64,000 nucleotides of DNA from Rhypophila decipiens (taxonomy: Eukaryota > Ascomycota > Sordariomycetes > Sordariales > Naviculisporaceae): NCBI GenBank assembly GCA_033297075.1, contig MU858045.1, forward strand, positions 1 to 64,000. Direction: 5' to 3'. Each line of letters opens with the position of its first letter. The stretch's first letter is position 1. Made by a program: the position numbers and the translations under genes. Positions 1 to 11,972 of this stretch are shown piece by piece. Under the pieces are notes generated by a model, which saw nothing but the letters and a program-made list of their open reading frames with translations, was not told where the DNA came from and did no database searches.

Positions 1-98
1 ATTCTCATTCGTGTTTTTTTTTTTTCCCCCCAAAGTGTGGCTTCCCAAACAGTAAAAACCCGGCGCTTTTTTTCCCACTTTGCCCCCCTACCCCATGG

Positions 99-119
99 CC
101 CCCCCCCCCCCCCCCCCCC
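99..119. repeat. Poly-C homopolymer tract (21 C)
   Basis: An uninterrupted run of C follows ATGG. The window start just before it is also homopolymer-rich (T and C runs). Runs of this length are prone to length error in sequencing. Confidence 0.9.
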
Positions 120-1702
120 GCAAATCCCAAGGCAGATGTTAACGGATAGACATCGAGCCTTGTCATGAGATACTTCTCGTGCACGGAACGGCCCTTGTTT
201 CTGATCCGGATATCTGAGCAACGTCGCATCAAAATAGTTGTTGAGAGGTTACCTCTGCATCAACCCTCCGGGCTTTCTACCGAGAGATATGGAGGCAAGT
301 AGCGTGTCCACAGCCGTTCGAGGACTGAACTTGAGGCTTCCTTCACATCTATCGACGTCACCATGCCCTATGGACCATCTTTACACACTGGCTATACCCC
401 GGTCGGTTGTCAAATTGGTCAACAAATTCTGCTCGAGAAGATTGATACGTAGACGGTCTAGATGGTAGGTAAAGACCAACCGTCTGGTCCTGGGGTGGAA
501 AGAAACGAGACTGGTCGATAGCCGCAGGCGCAAGAGGTATCGGACTGGAAGACCACCTTTGCCACGACATGGAATCCTTCGACTCCAATCTGATGGCATT
601 GTCCCACAACCATCATGTTCCAATGATTGGCGATATCTCAACTCTCGGTCCGACTACGTCCGTAATTATGACTCGTTCACCACCAAGACTTTCTCTATGG
701 TAAACCGATGAACAGACCAAGCGTCCCGTTACCTCACCTCGAGCTCAGCTCAAACCTCATGAGTACTACATATTATTGGCCACTAGGCCAGCAAGAGCAG
801 ACCCAAGTAGGTCTGATTCCCGTCTTGAACCATTGTGTCCGACTTCCCGCCCAAGACTGCACTATTGCATTTCCCAGTCGCCAGAACAGCCTTTTAGGCG
901 CCTTTGTAGCATGTATAAACGGAGATCCGTCACACCTTTCCTGTCGATTTCCGCTGCGGCTGGGAGGTCTAGAACGGGAAGTGCGGAGCAGTCTAGATAG
1001 AGTCCTCGTCGAGCATCAAATAGAGACCCAAGATATGGCCTCCGAAGTGGCGACGGTGGTACTGCCAATGCGCAAAGGGTCATGGGAGGGGTTGTGAGAG
1101 GGATCAACGCAGATCTGTTGGCCGCCGGTGAAGCTGGTCTGGATGAGAAAAGGACACATTTGCGGCCAGAAAGGTGTCCCTTGAGCGAACCAGGACGCTC
1201 CTTCCGATCATCACCAGATTTGCTCAAACTCGACCAAGCTCGTGACCATCAGCACCACTTGTGGTTTGTCACTTGCTCGCCACCGTCGCCTCTTCACAGG
1301 CAGAAGGCGGTCCTTGCCGTGCCCGCATTCCAGGCAATAATTCCCGAGGACTTGTTAGTCGCAGGTGATTGAACGATCCCACAGCTCTCGGCGTCTGAGG
1401 GGAAGAAAATTTGATAAACAGGGTGGATTGATCAAGGCCGTGCCTGGCGAGGACTCGCACCTGGCGCTTGCCACAGATGACCTGTCAATCCGATATGTGC
1501 GCTTTTGCGCTTTTGCGACGTAGGCCGGAGCCGAAAGCTGCCTGTTCTATCAGGTTCCATGAGTTGCAAGGTCATGGCACATTTGCGGGACAGATTGGAC
1601 TGCCTTTGATCAAAACAGGCCAACCCTTGGTGCCCTTTCAACGGCCCCTGAAGATAGGCTATTTTTCCATTGGGCCAAGTTGAACACAAGCTCTTCAGGT
1701 TT

Positions 1703-1731
1703 GATGATTCGATGATTCGATGATTCGATGA
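1703..1731. repeat. 8-bp microsatellite, about 3.6 copies
   Basis: The unit GATGATTC is repeated head to tail without interruption, three full copies plus a partial one. It lies in non-coding sequence and is probably a replication-slippage repeat. Confidence 0.85.
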
Positions 1732-4700
1732 CAGTCGGGCAGTCGGGAAGATGTGCTCGCTGGCTCGGCAGACCATGTTCCCGTATTTGGTTCATTGACC
1801 GCCAGTCGTAGGTCCAATGGAAGTCCGTCGTCATCAGTGCCTGTCCTTGCAAACCGACAAGATGTCTGCGGTATGAGAATTGGCGGCCGGTGGGCCCCTG
1901 AGAACCATGTCCTCTCAGTACAGTATCTTCCAAGAAAAAAGGCAAAGGGGAGGGGGGAAAAGTCTTCAACGTCGAAGGGCGCTTCAATGTCGTAAGCCAT
2001 GAGCTGCAGTGTATTTTTGAGGCCATATTTTTTGCCCTAAACCCTGCGTGCTTGCATTAGGGAACTGAACAACTCACATCAGGCAAAACTATGCAACCGT
2101 GATTTCATGGCACCTGCAGCATAGCATGCTCCCCACAGACGAGGATTCGAATTCGATAAAGAACTGAGAGAAAAGATTGATTGACTCAACGCTGTTCATG
2201 GAACTGGTTTCGCCGAAGTCGTCGAGCCGAACGGGGGAGGTGCGTAACTTGGCCAGGGTGGAGTTTATCCCACAAAGCACACCGGCCTCGCGGTGATATG
2301 GAAAGAGAAAAAAAATTTGTAAAATAACCCATGGAATGCGCATCATCTAGATCATCCATGTCCCGGAAGACACTTCCTGCATTCCCGAACCGCGTTTGGA
2401 ACATCGCTTCGTCCGTGGGTTGGGTTCCATTACATCGAATCGCCTTGCCGGATGCTGCCTGATGTGGTAGCGAAACAATATCCGCAACCTCGCCCACGAC
2501 GGAGTAGGGTCGCCGCAGGCCATCAGTGACCACCAATTCAAGGCGCTAGTTGCCCGCTGTACAAGTTGGAGGCATGTTGGGCACCCTAGATGTAACGGCC
2601 GGGGGCATTCAGCATGGGGGTCGCTCGTCTTGATCGTACGGGCAACCCATATATGCTGGCCAACTTGATAGCATTGCGTGCAGCTACACGACGCTATGCT
2701 TTGCAGCCAAAGGGTGGGTAAAGTCGCGGCCGGGTCTGGTATGGAGGTTTGGTATTACGTTTGTGCGAGCTCATCCAGTTCCTGATCGAGACCTGCTGCC
2801 CCCAAATCCCACAAGCAGAGATTGTAGTGTATGTACGGTAGGCGGGCAGGACAATAAAAGTGTCCAAGAAGGATTAGCGATCTTTTTAACAAGATTAGAA
2901 GATGTGAGGCGCACTGACATGCTGGCTGCACGGCTGCAAACTGGGCACTCTTCAAAAGCACTCAGCGAGCTATCGTCACGACTTGTTTCCTTCTGACGCG
3001 GCTACTAGAGTCGCCGACTCCTTTTATTTCCCCCTTTTCTTCAATGCTCCGGAACGGTGATGCTGCCGCAGGTGTCAAAGCCACGGGGATGAACCGCTCG
3101 ATTTGCCGTGAACCACATGTGAGTGAGAAAACGCGGCAGCCGGTACCGAGTCCGCAGAGCAATGGCCTTTGTCGTTTTCGGCAATGGAGCGACAGTATGG
3201 AGGAGCCCAGATTGTGGTGTGGCTGAAACATATTGAAGCGGCTCATTGGGTGACGTCGCCCAGATCCCATCCATGCAGTACGGCCCCAACATTTCTTCCA
3301 GCCTTGTGTGACGTGACGATGACTTTGTGAGAGCGGGGAGAGGTGAAGGGAGCGGGAACCTGGAGTTGCGGGAACTGGGCGAAACCGATAACTGTCACGA
3401 CAAGTGCCGGGCCAGTCATGCGAGGCCGACGGATGTTCTTGCGCCAAGGGGGGTTTGACAAGGACTTGAGATGCGGTGATGCATTGTCAATTCAGCACTC
3501 CGGACCGTGACAGAGAGGAAAAGAAACAAGCTCAGATCGGCAGACTTGCAAGAAACGCTGAGTGAATACCGTTGAAAGAAGGAGCGGACGAGTGGACTCG
3601 ACGGAATTTGAGAGACCTTCTTCACCTGATCTTCACTTGCCCATCAACTTGTACCTTCCAACTTTCTTGCTCCTGCCAACACGTGATTATTCCAGACGGG
3701 ACTCTCTGTCATGAGGCGACCGCCACAGCAAGAGCAGCCACGTGCCGGGAGCCAGAGTGGGTTTCGGGAGGATATTGATCATTAATCGTGATGGTAAACA
3801 ACAGACTCCATATCGACGATCTTGGTGTTGAATTCTCGCGAGTGACAACAGTAGCCCAGGGTAAGAGGCCAGGCACCGTATCAGAAATACCGTTTGCACC
3901 TTCCGTTATTCCCCCAATTATGACGTTTTGCCCCCACCAAGGTCCCCAGAAAGAATCCAACACTGGCAGTCGTGTATTGGCTGTACTTGGGCAAAGTGAC
4001 TGGGAATTTTCAGGAACCGGCTAAAGGGGAGGAAATGTTGGGATGCCGAATTCCAGATACCTTACACCATGTTCTGTGCCTGGGCTTGGCCGTGTCGAAG
4101 CAGCAAACGGTAGCATTTCATATTGAGCTTGGGAAGTATGGCATATGCATGCCAGACAATGAATAGGTGTAATGATTTCATGGAGGTTGTAGGTAGTACC
4201 CATGGGTGAGAGCACTGAAGTAAAAATAAAAGTGGTGCATGAGGATATGCGATGGTGTTACGAGAGTTAATTTGACGCCGAACAACATGATGCCGGCTCT
4301 GGACGAAATGCCTGCCTGCTGCAGAAGCTGTCAGAACTTTGTGCCTGGCAGCAGTTCGAACCTTCCGTGTTCCCTGCGGTCTTTCCCGAACCAGATTTCG
4401 AGATGATCACGGCTGGGTCAGGACGTCAAAGAGAAGAACCACCTCAACGTAAATACCACTGACAAGTACTTTCCTCTTCTTTTCATGTTAATTTTCCTCT
4501 CAGGACCGCAAGGTTGTATCGTGAACCCAAAGTATTGCTGACGCAGGTCTAATCGCCTTTGTCCAATCGAGAATTATGGGGGTGAACATTCTACGTATTG
4601 GACGCCATGTCGAGGGTGCAGACAGGTGCAAGATGCCCCGATCCTTTGTTTATATAGTTGGGAGATGCCTCGGGCTGGAGGAGATAGTTAGTAAGTGCTC

Positions 4701-5125
4701 ATCTAGCTTCATTTATTTGGTTTTGGGAATAGTGGGAAATTGGCACATGAAGCTCATCTCATTCAACGGCAATCACCACCAAGATAAGCAGCGTTGACAT
4801 CATTCGGCGTTCTAAATGCGAGCCAGAAACTGTAACCCCGAAAGTTCTGATCATGAAAAGGGCGTTTTGATGGATTCATCGACGCCGAAATGGGATGCTA
4901 ACCAGCATTGATACCTAGAGACACACGACGTCCTACCAACCTGGGTCAACACATGAAGTAACAGCCCATTCCAATCTGACATACAAATGTAGCAACGTAA
5001 TTTCTGTGACTTTAATCGAATACCTTGGGCTCTAACACATATCGACAGAACTGAAATGTATGAGGAATAAGTATTGGACGTTCCTGAAATATCAAATCAT
5101 GAACAACAGCTCCCGTCCTGTTGTG

Positions 5126-5143
5126 AGGTACAGTACTGTACCT
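5126..5143. repeat. 18-bp perfect palindrome
   Basis: The sequence AGGTACAGTACTGTACCT equals its own reverse complement. Related GTAC-containing pieces occur elsewhere in the intergenic DNA, for example CAGTACTGTACC near 37,403 and GGTACAGTACC near 8,517. Its function is unknown. It could be a protein-binding site or simply a common intergenic motif. Confidence 0.8.
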
Positions 5144-8100
5144 AACTGCTGCTGCTGTTAGCTATGCTGGCCAATAAACCTCGCACATCCAAAATCAACC
5201 AATGATACGCGTTCGAAATTAGTGCGGGATGGTCCTTGGCAAGTGGCCTTCTCCACAGGCCTGATTGACGCGCTAGTGGACAAGTTAGGGGCGGGAAGCC
5301 GATAGCCCGTGGGGCTACCGGCGCAATCCAGATCAAAAGATCGGACGCCCTCGGGAGATCGTCGCGCTCAATCATGATTGGAGCAAGGTGAAAGGTCCAT
5401 TCAAAGCCTTTTGAGATTCACCATTATTATCATCGGCCAGGTTCGCTGACTCGAATTTCGATATTTCTTGTTGCTTACTGTCTGACGTTCTTGATATTAC
5501 CAGTCGAAAATTACTTGCGGCCACAGGTCTTGCTTTCGCTCTGGTCACGGAGTACGTCAAATGTTCGAAGGCGACCCACTTTCTGCTGATGAGATCTTGG
5601 TCCCATGTGTCACCAGAGAAAAAAAAGAAAAGCGTAGGCTGAACCAGGCGCGTCGTCCCGGTCCGGGGCAGTTCAAGGGTCCTGGGAAAATGGGGGTGCC
5701 TGTTAGTGCAGTATAGAATCAGCGCTTATACTGTACGGGATGCATACAGAAGTGATGTCTCACATATCCCAACAGCAACACCCCGTCACCACACGACAGT
5801 TCAAGCTTCATGAGTCTGACAAACGCGGTGCCAGAGTGACACAGACCAATTGCCATCATTTTACGGGTACGCTGACTGGAGTTCTGCATAGATTGTGCTC
5901 AGCATTTTAACCGTCGAAAACCAGGTTAGTCCCTCCTGATTAAGTCGTTCGGTTCCAGAAATGGACAGCTGCATGGGAGCACTCCCGCTTTGGTGACACG
6001 ACGACTATGGTGCCAGGTGCAGTCAGGTATTGTAAATTGTTGTGTTTTATCTGGCTCCATAGCTGGCAGCCTTCTTTTCAAAGAAGGTTGGTTAACCGGA
6101 TGAGCCGACTGGGTAATCCCGATATTACGTTCTCGACACCTTTTCAGTTTTCTTTCGTGATGTATTGGCAGTCTTGTTGGGGTACAAATCCGGTAGTTCA
6201 AGGTACGTCTTTGGGCGTCTTGGACCTTGGGTGACCGATGAGAATCGCAGGACCGGGACTCCTGTGCATCCTCATTGGCGAGATCGGCAGTTCCTGAAGA
6301 CATCATGTACTATACGTACTCCATATAGTCTTTGTTGCGCAACCCTTCACAACACTAACAGACCCTAGCGGGCCGGCAATGGAAAATATGTTTTATTGTT
6401 GGCCTCTAAAAACGTGGCTGCAGGTAGTAAGTGCTCTGTCATAGGTAAGGAGAAATCTGAGGCATGATGGCAGTCTTGCATTGCCAAGAACAAAAAGATG
6501 ACCAAGGTTAGGGAATGCTACTTGTCACGTACTTCGAAAACTGTTCGTTGGGCAGCAGGATGTATGGATTTATAGTAACCTTTTTGGCCAGCAATAAAGA
6601 CAAGCAAAACGGAAAAAGTCACGGTTCAGTCCTGATCGGTCCAGTCGTATCTTGCTCCAGGGCTTAGAACTAGGCGTTTCGAGTCTTTGGATACAATTCA
6701 ATTCCTCAACAATAATCTGGGCGGGACCCTACAACTGCCACCGAGCAATCTCGATGGGGGTTAACGTTAGCGTGGGGCGGATTGTATCCAGAACCAGAAA
6801 CCCGTTTTCCTGCTCCGCCGTCTCTACCACACTTTTAACCTGCCTTCTTTGTCTTGGCCGATGTGCCTGGACTCGACTTCAAACAAATGGCATTGCGGAA
6901 TTCTCGGCGTGAGAAGTCGCTCAACGGGCTGGATTTTTGGTTATCGTTCACCCAGTTTAGAGCAAAATTTGGTTCCGCATCTGCTCGAGCCAATCCCCGG
7001 GGCCATCTCCGCATCCCGGCCTTGCCATATTCGGGCATTCATCCAACCAGTCGATTGCGACTTGCCTAGCCTATATGGCTAGGGGCAGGGGGCTATAACC
7101 ACATGTATTGTGACAGGCAGCCTAAGGAGGTTTATACACTCAAGGCTACGTACAGAATACACGTGTACGTCGTAACAAGAATTACAGCCGAGATGCCTAT
7201 CGGTCAGCCGTTGGAATTCGAGTCGGCACCGCGGTCCTCGGGCCTTGAACCAAGAAATCTGAGCTGGGAGAAAAGTGCCAAGCAAACTTCCATCCCCACC
7301 TGCGTACCGTTGCGAAAAGAGGCTCAAACTCTAATTTTCTCTCCAGTGAGTCCAGGACTCTAGATGTATATCCCCGATTGCTCGCCCAAGAATATGAAGC
7401 CAGGACACAATAATTACAAGTTTTGTCTGCCAAAAGTCGGCCGGAAATCTCTATCGCCTTCAATACACATGCCAGTTGCCCTTGATGAGCGGTGACCAGC
7501 CGCTTCATTGTCAAAACCAGAGACAATCAACCCGCGTGTACATATTGTGTAGGTACGTACATGTGCCGTACAGGGGACCGGTGAGCTGAATTTTCGCTTG
7601 TGGGTGTGAGATATAAGCAGCTTCCCGCGGTCAGTGCTCTATCAACCACGCCGTTGTCTTACAGGTGTACCTGCATAGATAGATGGCAAACCCTGAACGG
7701 CTCCGAACCCCGGGCTTCCGTGCGACCTTGTCGCCAAATAGGGTGGATGGCCCGAGTGGGAAAATAGCGATCCACGGGCTGCCCTCCCTGTGCCCACTAC
7801 CCACCACCGTCTATTTTTCGCTGACCCCACAACCGCTATTCCGTCGTCACGGCGTGGTGGGGCACGGCCTGCCGTGAATCAGGCCGGACACTACCTCGAT
7901 GTGAGCTCGAGCTTGTTCAACATATGATCCTCTAGCTATCTCTCCCCTGTCGGCCTTCTGCTGTCGTACTGAACGGCGAGCTCGGAGAAGGACGTGCTTG
8001 CCTTTGCCAAAAACTGAGGTGTAGAATTCGACATCAAGGCTCGCCGATACGCACGCCAGCCAGAACGCTCGTACTGTACCCTGGCACTGATGCAGGCAAT

Positions 8101-11100
8101 TAAGTGAGAAGTAGCTGAATAGGACCGCAACTGCTCGCCGTTCGGCGATATATTTACAACGCAGTCGAAAAAAAGGTGGGACATGGATCTGTTCTACTGG
8201 GGAAGCTTCAAACATCCATTCCGTTCACCGTCACCGTCATCCCGCAGTGAACCCGCAGACATTCGAGGTTTGACCCCGTACGGGGCTTGCATCTCCAATT
8301 CCCCATCCGAATTGCTAGCCTTTTTGCCTCACTTGTCCCCCTTGAGCGCCGTCACACAGCAGCTGTCAATATTTCCTTCTGCCGATTCGTGCAACTGTCA
8401 CTGTCCGACAAGCTGCACAGCCGCGCGTTAACAGCTACTCGATATGGTTTGGCCGACCTTGCTCCGTTATAACTGCGCTTCACGATGCCGCAGATCTGCT
8501 TCGTCGAATAGAGTGGTACAGTACCAAGTACATCCTTATCACTTTCACCAGGGAAACCAAGGTAAAGGCGTTAGGCAGAGACTTGCTCATGGGTAGCCTA
8601 TCGGCACAGTTGACTTTTTAGCCCCAGACCCTGTTCCCACAACTGACCCCCTTATGTCTACTTGTAGAGTCGTGCAGCCGGCAAAGGGAGGCATCTTGCA
8701 CCTCTCTTGCACCCCATTTTCATATCTCAGCTCTATGAACCTAGACTCAAAGCACCTTCCCGCGATGTAGCCGATGGCCAACAGAGACATGGAGATTTTA
8801 GGTTGAAGGATTGCGTCTAGGTCGGGCTTTCAAACTGCACTAACAGGGGATGTTAAGATTGACCACGGACATTAACCCCCTGTACTGGACGATGCCCAGA
8901 GATCGATCCCTGATAAAAACCAGGCCGTTGACGCTCGACAGACCCCTGGACCTGTCGGCGAAGCACAGAGACTGGCCATGGATGCACCAGCGGTGGACCG
9001 ATATCAACGAGGTGTGATTAACGGCGAGCAGACAAGCCAATGGCTAGACCGAGAATCCCGCCGCCATGTGATATGGCTCCCTTCCGGCCGCCGGTGAGCG
9101 CAAGATCTTCCCGCGAGCATATGGGGCGATGAGACGATTCACGACGCTGCGTTCCTATCTCAACGCTGGATCCTAGAACCCACGGGAAGCTTAGGAATGG
9201 TCCGGCCCGCCTGGCAAATCCATGGATCTACCATTCAGGGTGCCCAGACCGATAGTTAGGGCCTGGCGACGAGAATCAGAAATCTCGAGTCTTGGGGTTC
9301 GCAATCCGTAACCCGTACATATAGAAAAGGGACAAAAAAGGAAAGACAAAAGAACCCACTACGTAATACAGGTAATTTTCAACTCATATCGGAGTGCACC
9401 GAGAGTGGCTACGTCCTCTCAACTGCTTACCTGCTCTACCTGGAATGTTTCGCTGACGAGGGGATTACTTTTTGATTTGCTACCTTCCTCCACCGGGCTC
9501 AGTGGAGGATAACGTACAACCTACGTCCATCATCTTGATTCCGGAAGGTCAGTGGTGAATTTTCAGGATCCCCATGAGGCGCGCCTGGTCAGTGGAGGTG
9601 TTTCTGGGGGGTCGTCCCTAGCCTCAGCGGGGTTGGTGGGTCCTCAACGGCCCCAAGTCCAAGGAGGCCAAGGGCGATGATACTAACTGCGGCAAACAAA
9701 CGGGTACATTTACAGTCGGCGAGCTAACTAAGGTCAAGATCCAGACCTCCACACGCTGACTGGCTCTTTTTCGGACAGCTTGAACTTGTTCACGACGCAT
9801 CTAAAACGACAAACCCTACATTCACATGAAGAGCAATCCAGAACGGGTATAACTGCCTTAATTGTCGGCACTGGCGGTTAGAGCTTCCAGATAACCAAAA
9901 GAGAGAAGGTGTTCAATCGCCTTGTCCTACCTGGGATCTGGTGTTTTCATCGAATGCTCGCGAAATTGGGGGTACTAACTGTATTCCTCGTCTTTTGCAG
10001 ATTGCCTCTCTTTATTACAGAATAAATATGTGCAATTTTTGATACAGAAGGAGTACTACACAGTACCAAGCAGTACCTCGGGATATCAGCACCAGACATC
10101 AGCTCGAAACCTGAATGACTGACTCTGGTTTCGATCAACGCGGCCCAGTGTGCTGTGTCATTGAGTTCGGACGGAGGGTACCCAAGAACCAAGTTGCCGT
10201 ACTCACCTGCCTATGTCAGTCAGTGGTAGGAGCAGCTCTATCTGTCGCATTCTGCAGCTGGAAAAGAACGTGTTCTCAAACAAGACTTTACGGGGAAATA
10301 TCGGACGGGATTGTCGTTGCTTTCTCTTCCGTTTCCCCAATCGCCAATGCTACACGCCGCCCCACTGAAATGCAGTGGGCCACCACCCTCCCCCTCTCCG
10401 TTCTTCAAGCGCTCTCAAGGGACTCAAGCCCCAAAAGGAAGCGACTAATTTTTTTTTATGGAGATACCCCCTCATTCTCCATCGTGCCCTTCTCCATGCC
10501 CCACGCTTCTTATTCACAACGAGTGTATGTACAGACGGTTATGTACACAGGTCTGCCCTTGCCTGCTGTGGTCTCACTGGTTTCTCCAGTGGAAGGACCC
10601 CGAATGTTTCGTTGGCTCATTATTATGATCAATCCGGTCGAGCAGCTTATTACCTGCCCGCTTCTTGCCATTGCGAATCTCGTAATGTGTAGTATTGCAG
10701 GTACGTACATATCAAAATTACAGCATCTTCCTTGGCAGACTACGCCTGCAGCTGCAATCGGCCAGCGCTCGCTCATTCTCTTTGGCCATGGTTGTTCTTG
10801 GGGTTTCCACCTCATATCGAAACCAGGACCTGCATGGAGTGAGGAGCCAGAATGACCCCCCAAAAAGAGCTTCAAGTCATTTCCTGGCTTGGCAGACGAG
10901 GAAAAAAAGAGACAGAGAGGTCGGCATGAAAAGAAATTTATTGTCAAGGTTGGAGGCAGGCACTGAAATTGCTTCCCTTTCTGTACAAGCACCGAATCTG
11001 CCGTTGATCTGCTGTACTCGCATGGTACCTGGACTACATTCAATTGACGTGCTTCACCCATCCTTTTGGGTTCTCTTCTCGTTACATACCGTACTCCTGT

Positions 11101-11274
11101 ACTCCTTCCCCATATCGCGCTGCCCACCTACCTTACCCTTTCCTTCTCAGGTCAATCCCCGCTACCATCCAATGTTTCTTCGTCGGCCGAGATGTAGGTA
11201 CCTTCTCTTTGCCCAAGGAGCAATGTCTCCAATGTCTCCATACATCCCGTCATGGCCCATCTTGTCCATCTGCC

Positions 11275-11288
11275 TATATATACATATA
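11275..11288 (+). promoter_or_regulatory. TATA-like element upstream of the Cps1-like gene
   Basis: TATATATACATATA stands about 685 bp before the glycosyltransferase start codon, just before a long pyrimidine-rich stretch typical of filamentous-fungal leaders. If transcription begins shortly downstream, the 5' leader would be roughly 650 nt. The distance makes this tentative. Confidence 0.3.
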
Positions 11289-11289
11289 A

Positions 11290-11972
11290 CCTAGCCCCCC
11301 CTTCCCTCCGAAGTCTGGACCCTGACTTGTCGTTGCAACCTCAACTTTTTTCTTGTCATTGTCTAAACTCGGTAGACCAATTGGTCACTGCAATGGATTT
11401 GTTTCCTTGAATCGTCACCCTCCTCGTCTTGTGTACATTATTCTGGATATCACTATCCCCAAGGCGTCTCCTCCTGTGTTGTTGGACCCTGCCTCCCCGT
11501 CGTTCGTTTTAGTTTGTTGATTTCTACCCTACCACCGGGGATCAGTCGCCATCCCCACGCTCGCTTCCCGAGGCAACAGGTTCATCTCTTGACGGCAACC
11601 TTTCCATACGTCCGAGGAAGTTACCGATGAGCGAGAAACTCTTCCAAGCTCCTCGTCTTCACAATATTCTCCCCGCGACCCTCGCCGCGTGATCTTGCAC
11701 GAATCCCGACACCCTCCCGAGACACACGAGTTGAAGCAACAACAAACCGCACCTCATCTCCGTCTCTGACCCGGCAGAGCTGAGTCCCTGTTATCGACCT
11801 GGAGATTGTGTCGAGAAGGCCCTCTTTTCTCTTCCATACCTGTTGAAGATCCCGTGACGCGAAGTCATAGATTTGGGGAAAGCGCTTCCAAACCTTTCAG
11901 GCTCCTAGGCTTATCCAGCAAAGGCCCTGCTCACCTTGCACGAATAACGATTGCGGACCACTTCAGTATAGA
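11290..11972 (+). promoter_or_regulatory. Pyrimidine-rich probable 5' leader with upstream ORFs
   Basis: The stretch is strongly CT-rich, as is common for promoters and leaders of highly or constitutively expressed filamentous-fungal genes. It contains at least two small upstream reading frames if transcribed: a 5-codon one starting at 11,393 and a 21-codon one at 11,627-11,692 (stop included). Upstream frames of this kind often reduce translation of the main frame. Whether they lie in the mRNA depends on the unmapped transcription start. Confidence 0.4.

Larger units (their letters stand above)
1..11272. other. Gene-poor left flank, no supported gene
   Basis: No open frame here has recognisable domains, a convincing splice pattern or consistent coding character. 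The longest frames are about 80-250 codons, overlap one another on both strands and look like chance. Low-complexity items include a T/C-rich start, a run of 21 C at 99-119, an 8-bp tandem repeat at 1703-1731 and an 18-bp perfect palindrome at 5126-5143. A few short stretches read protein-like (for example 2186-2536 on the minus strand and 6839-7069 on the plus strand), but I could not link them to a family. The region may hold unrecognised exons, decayed genes or non-coding RNA. Confidence 0.5.

Noticed and set aside
2186..2536. Protein-like minus-strand frame (EVADIVSLPHQAASGKA)
   Set aside because: Suggestive wording only over about 80 residues. It ends in random-looking sequence and could not be connected to further exons or a family.
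10115..10855. Open frame of 246 codons (+), overlapped by 205 (-) and 199 (+) codons
   Set aside because: The residue pattern looks random, the frames contradict one another, no domain or initiation context is convincing, and the interval abuts the CT-rich promoter of the next gene.
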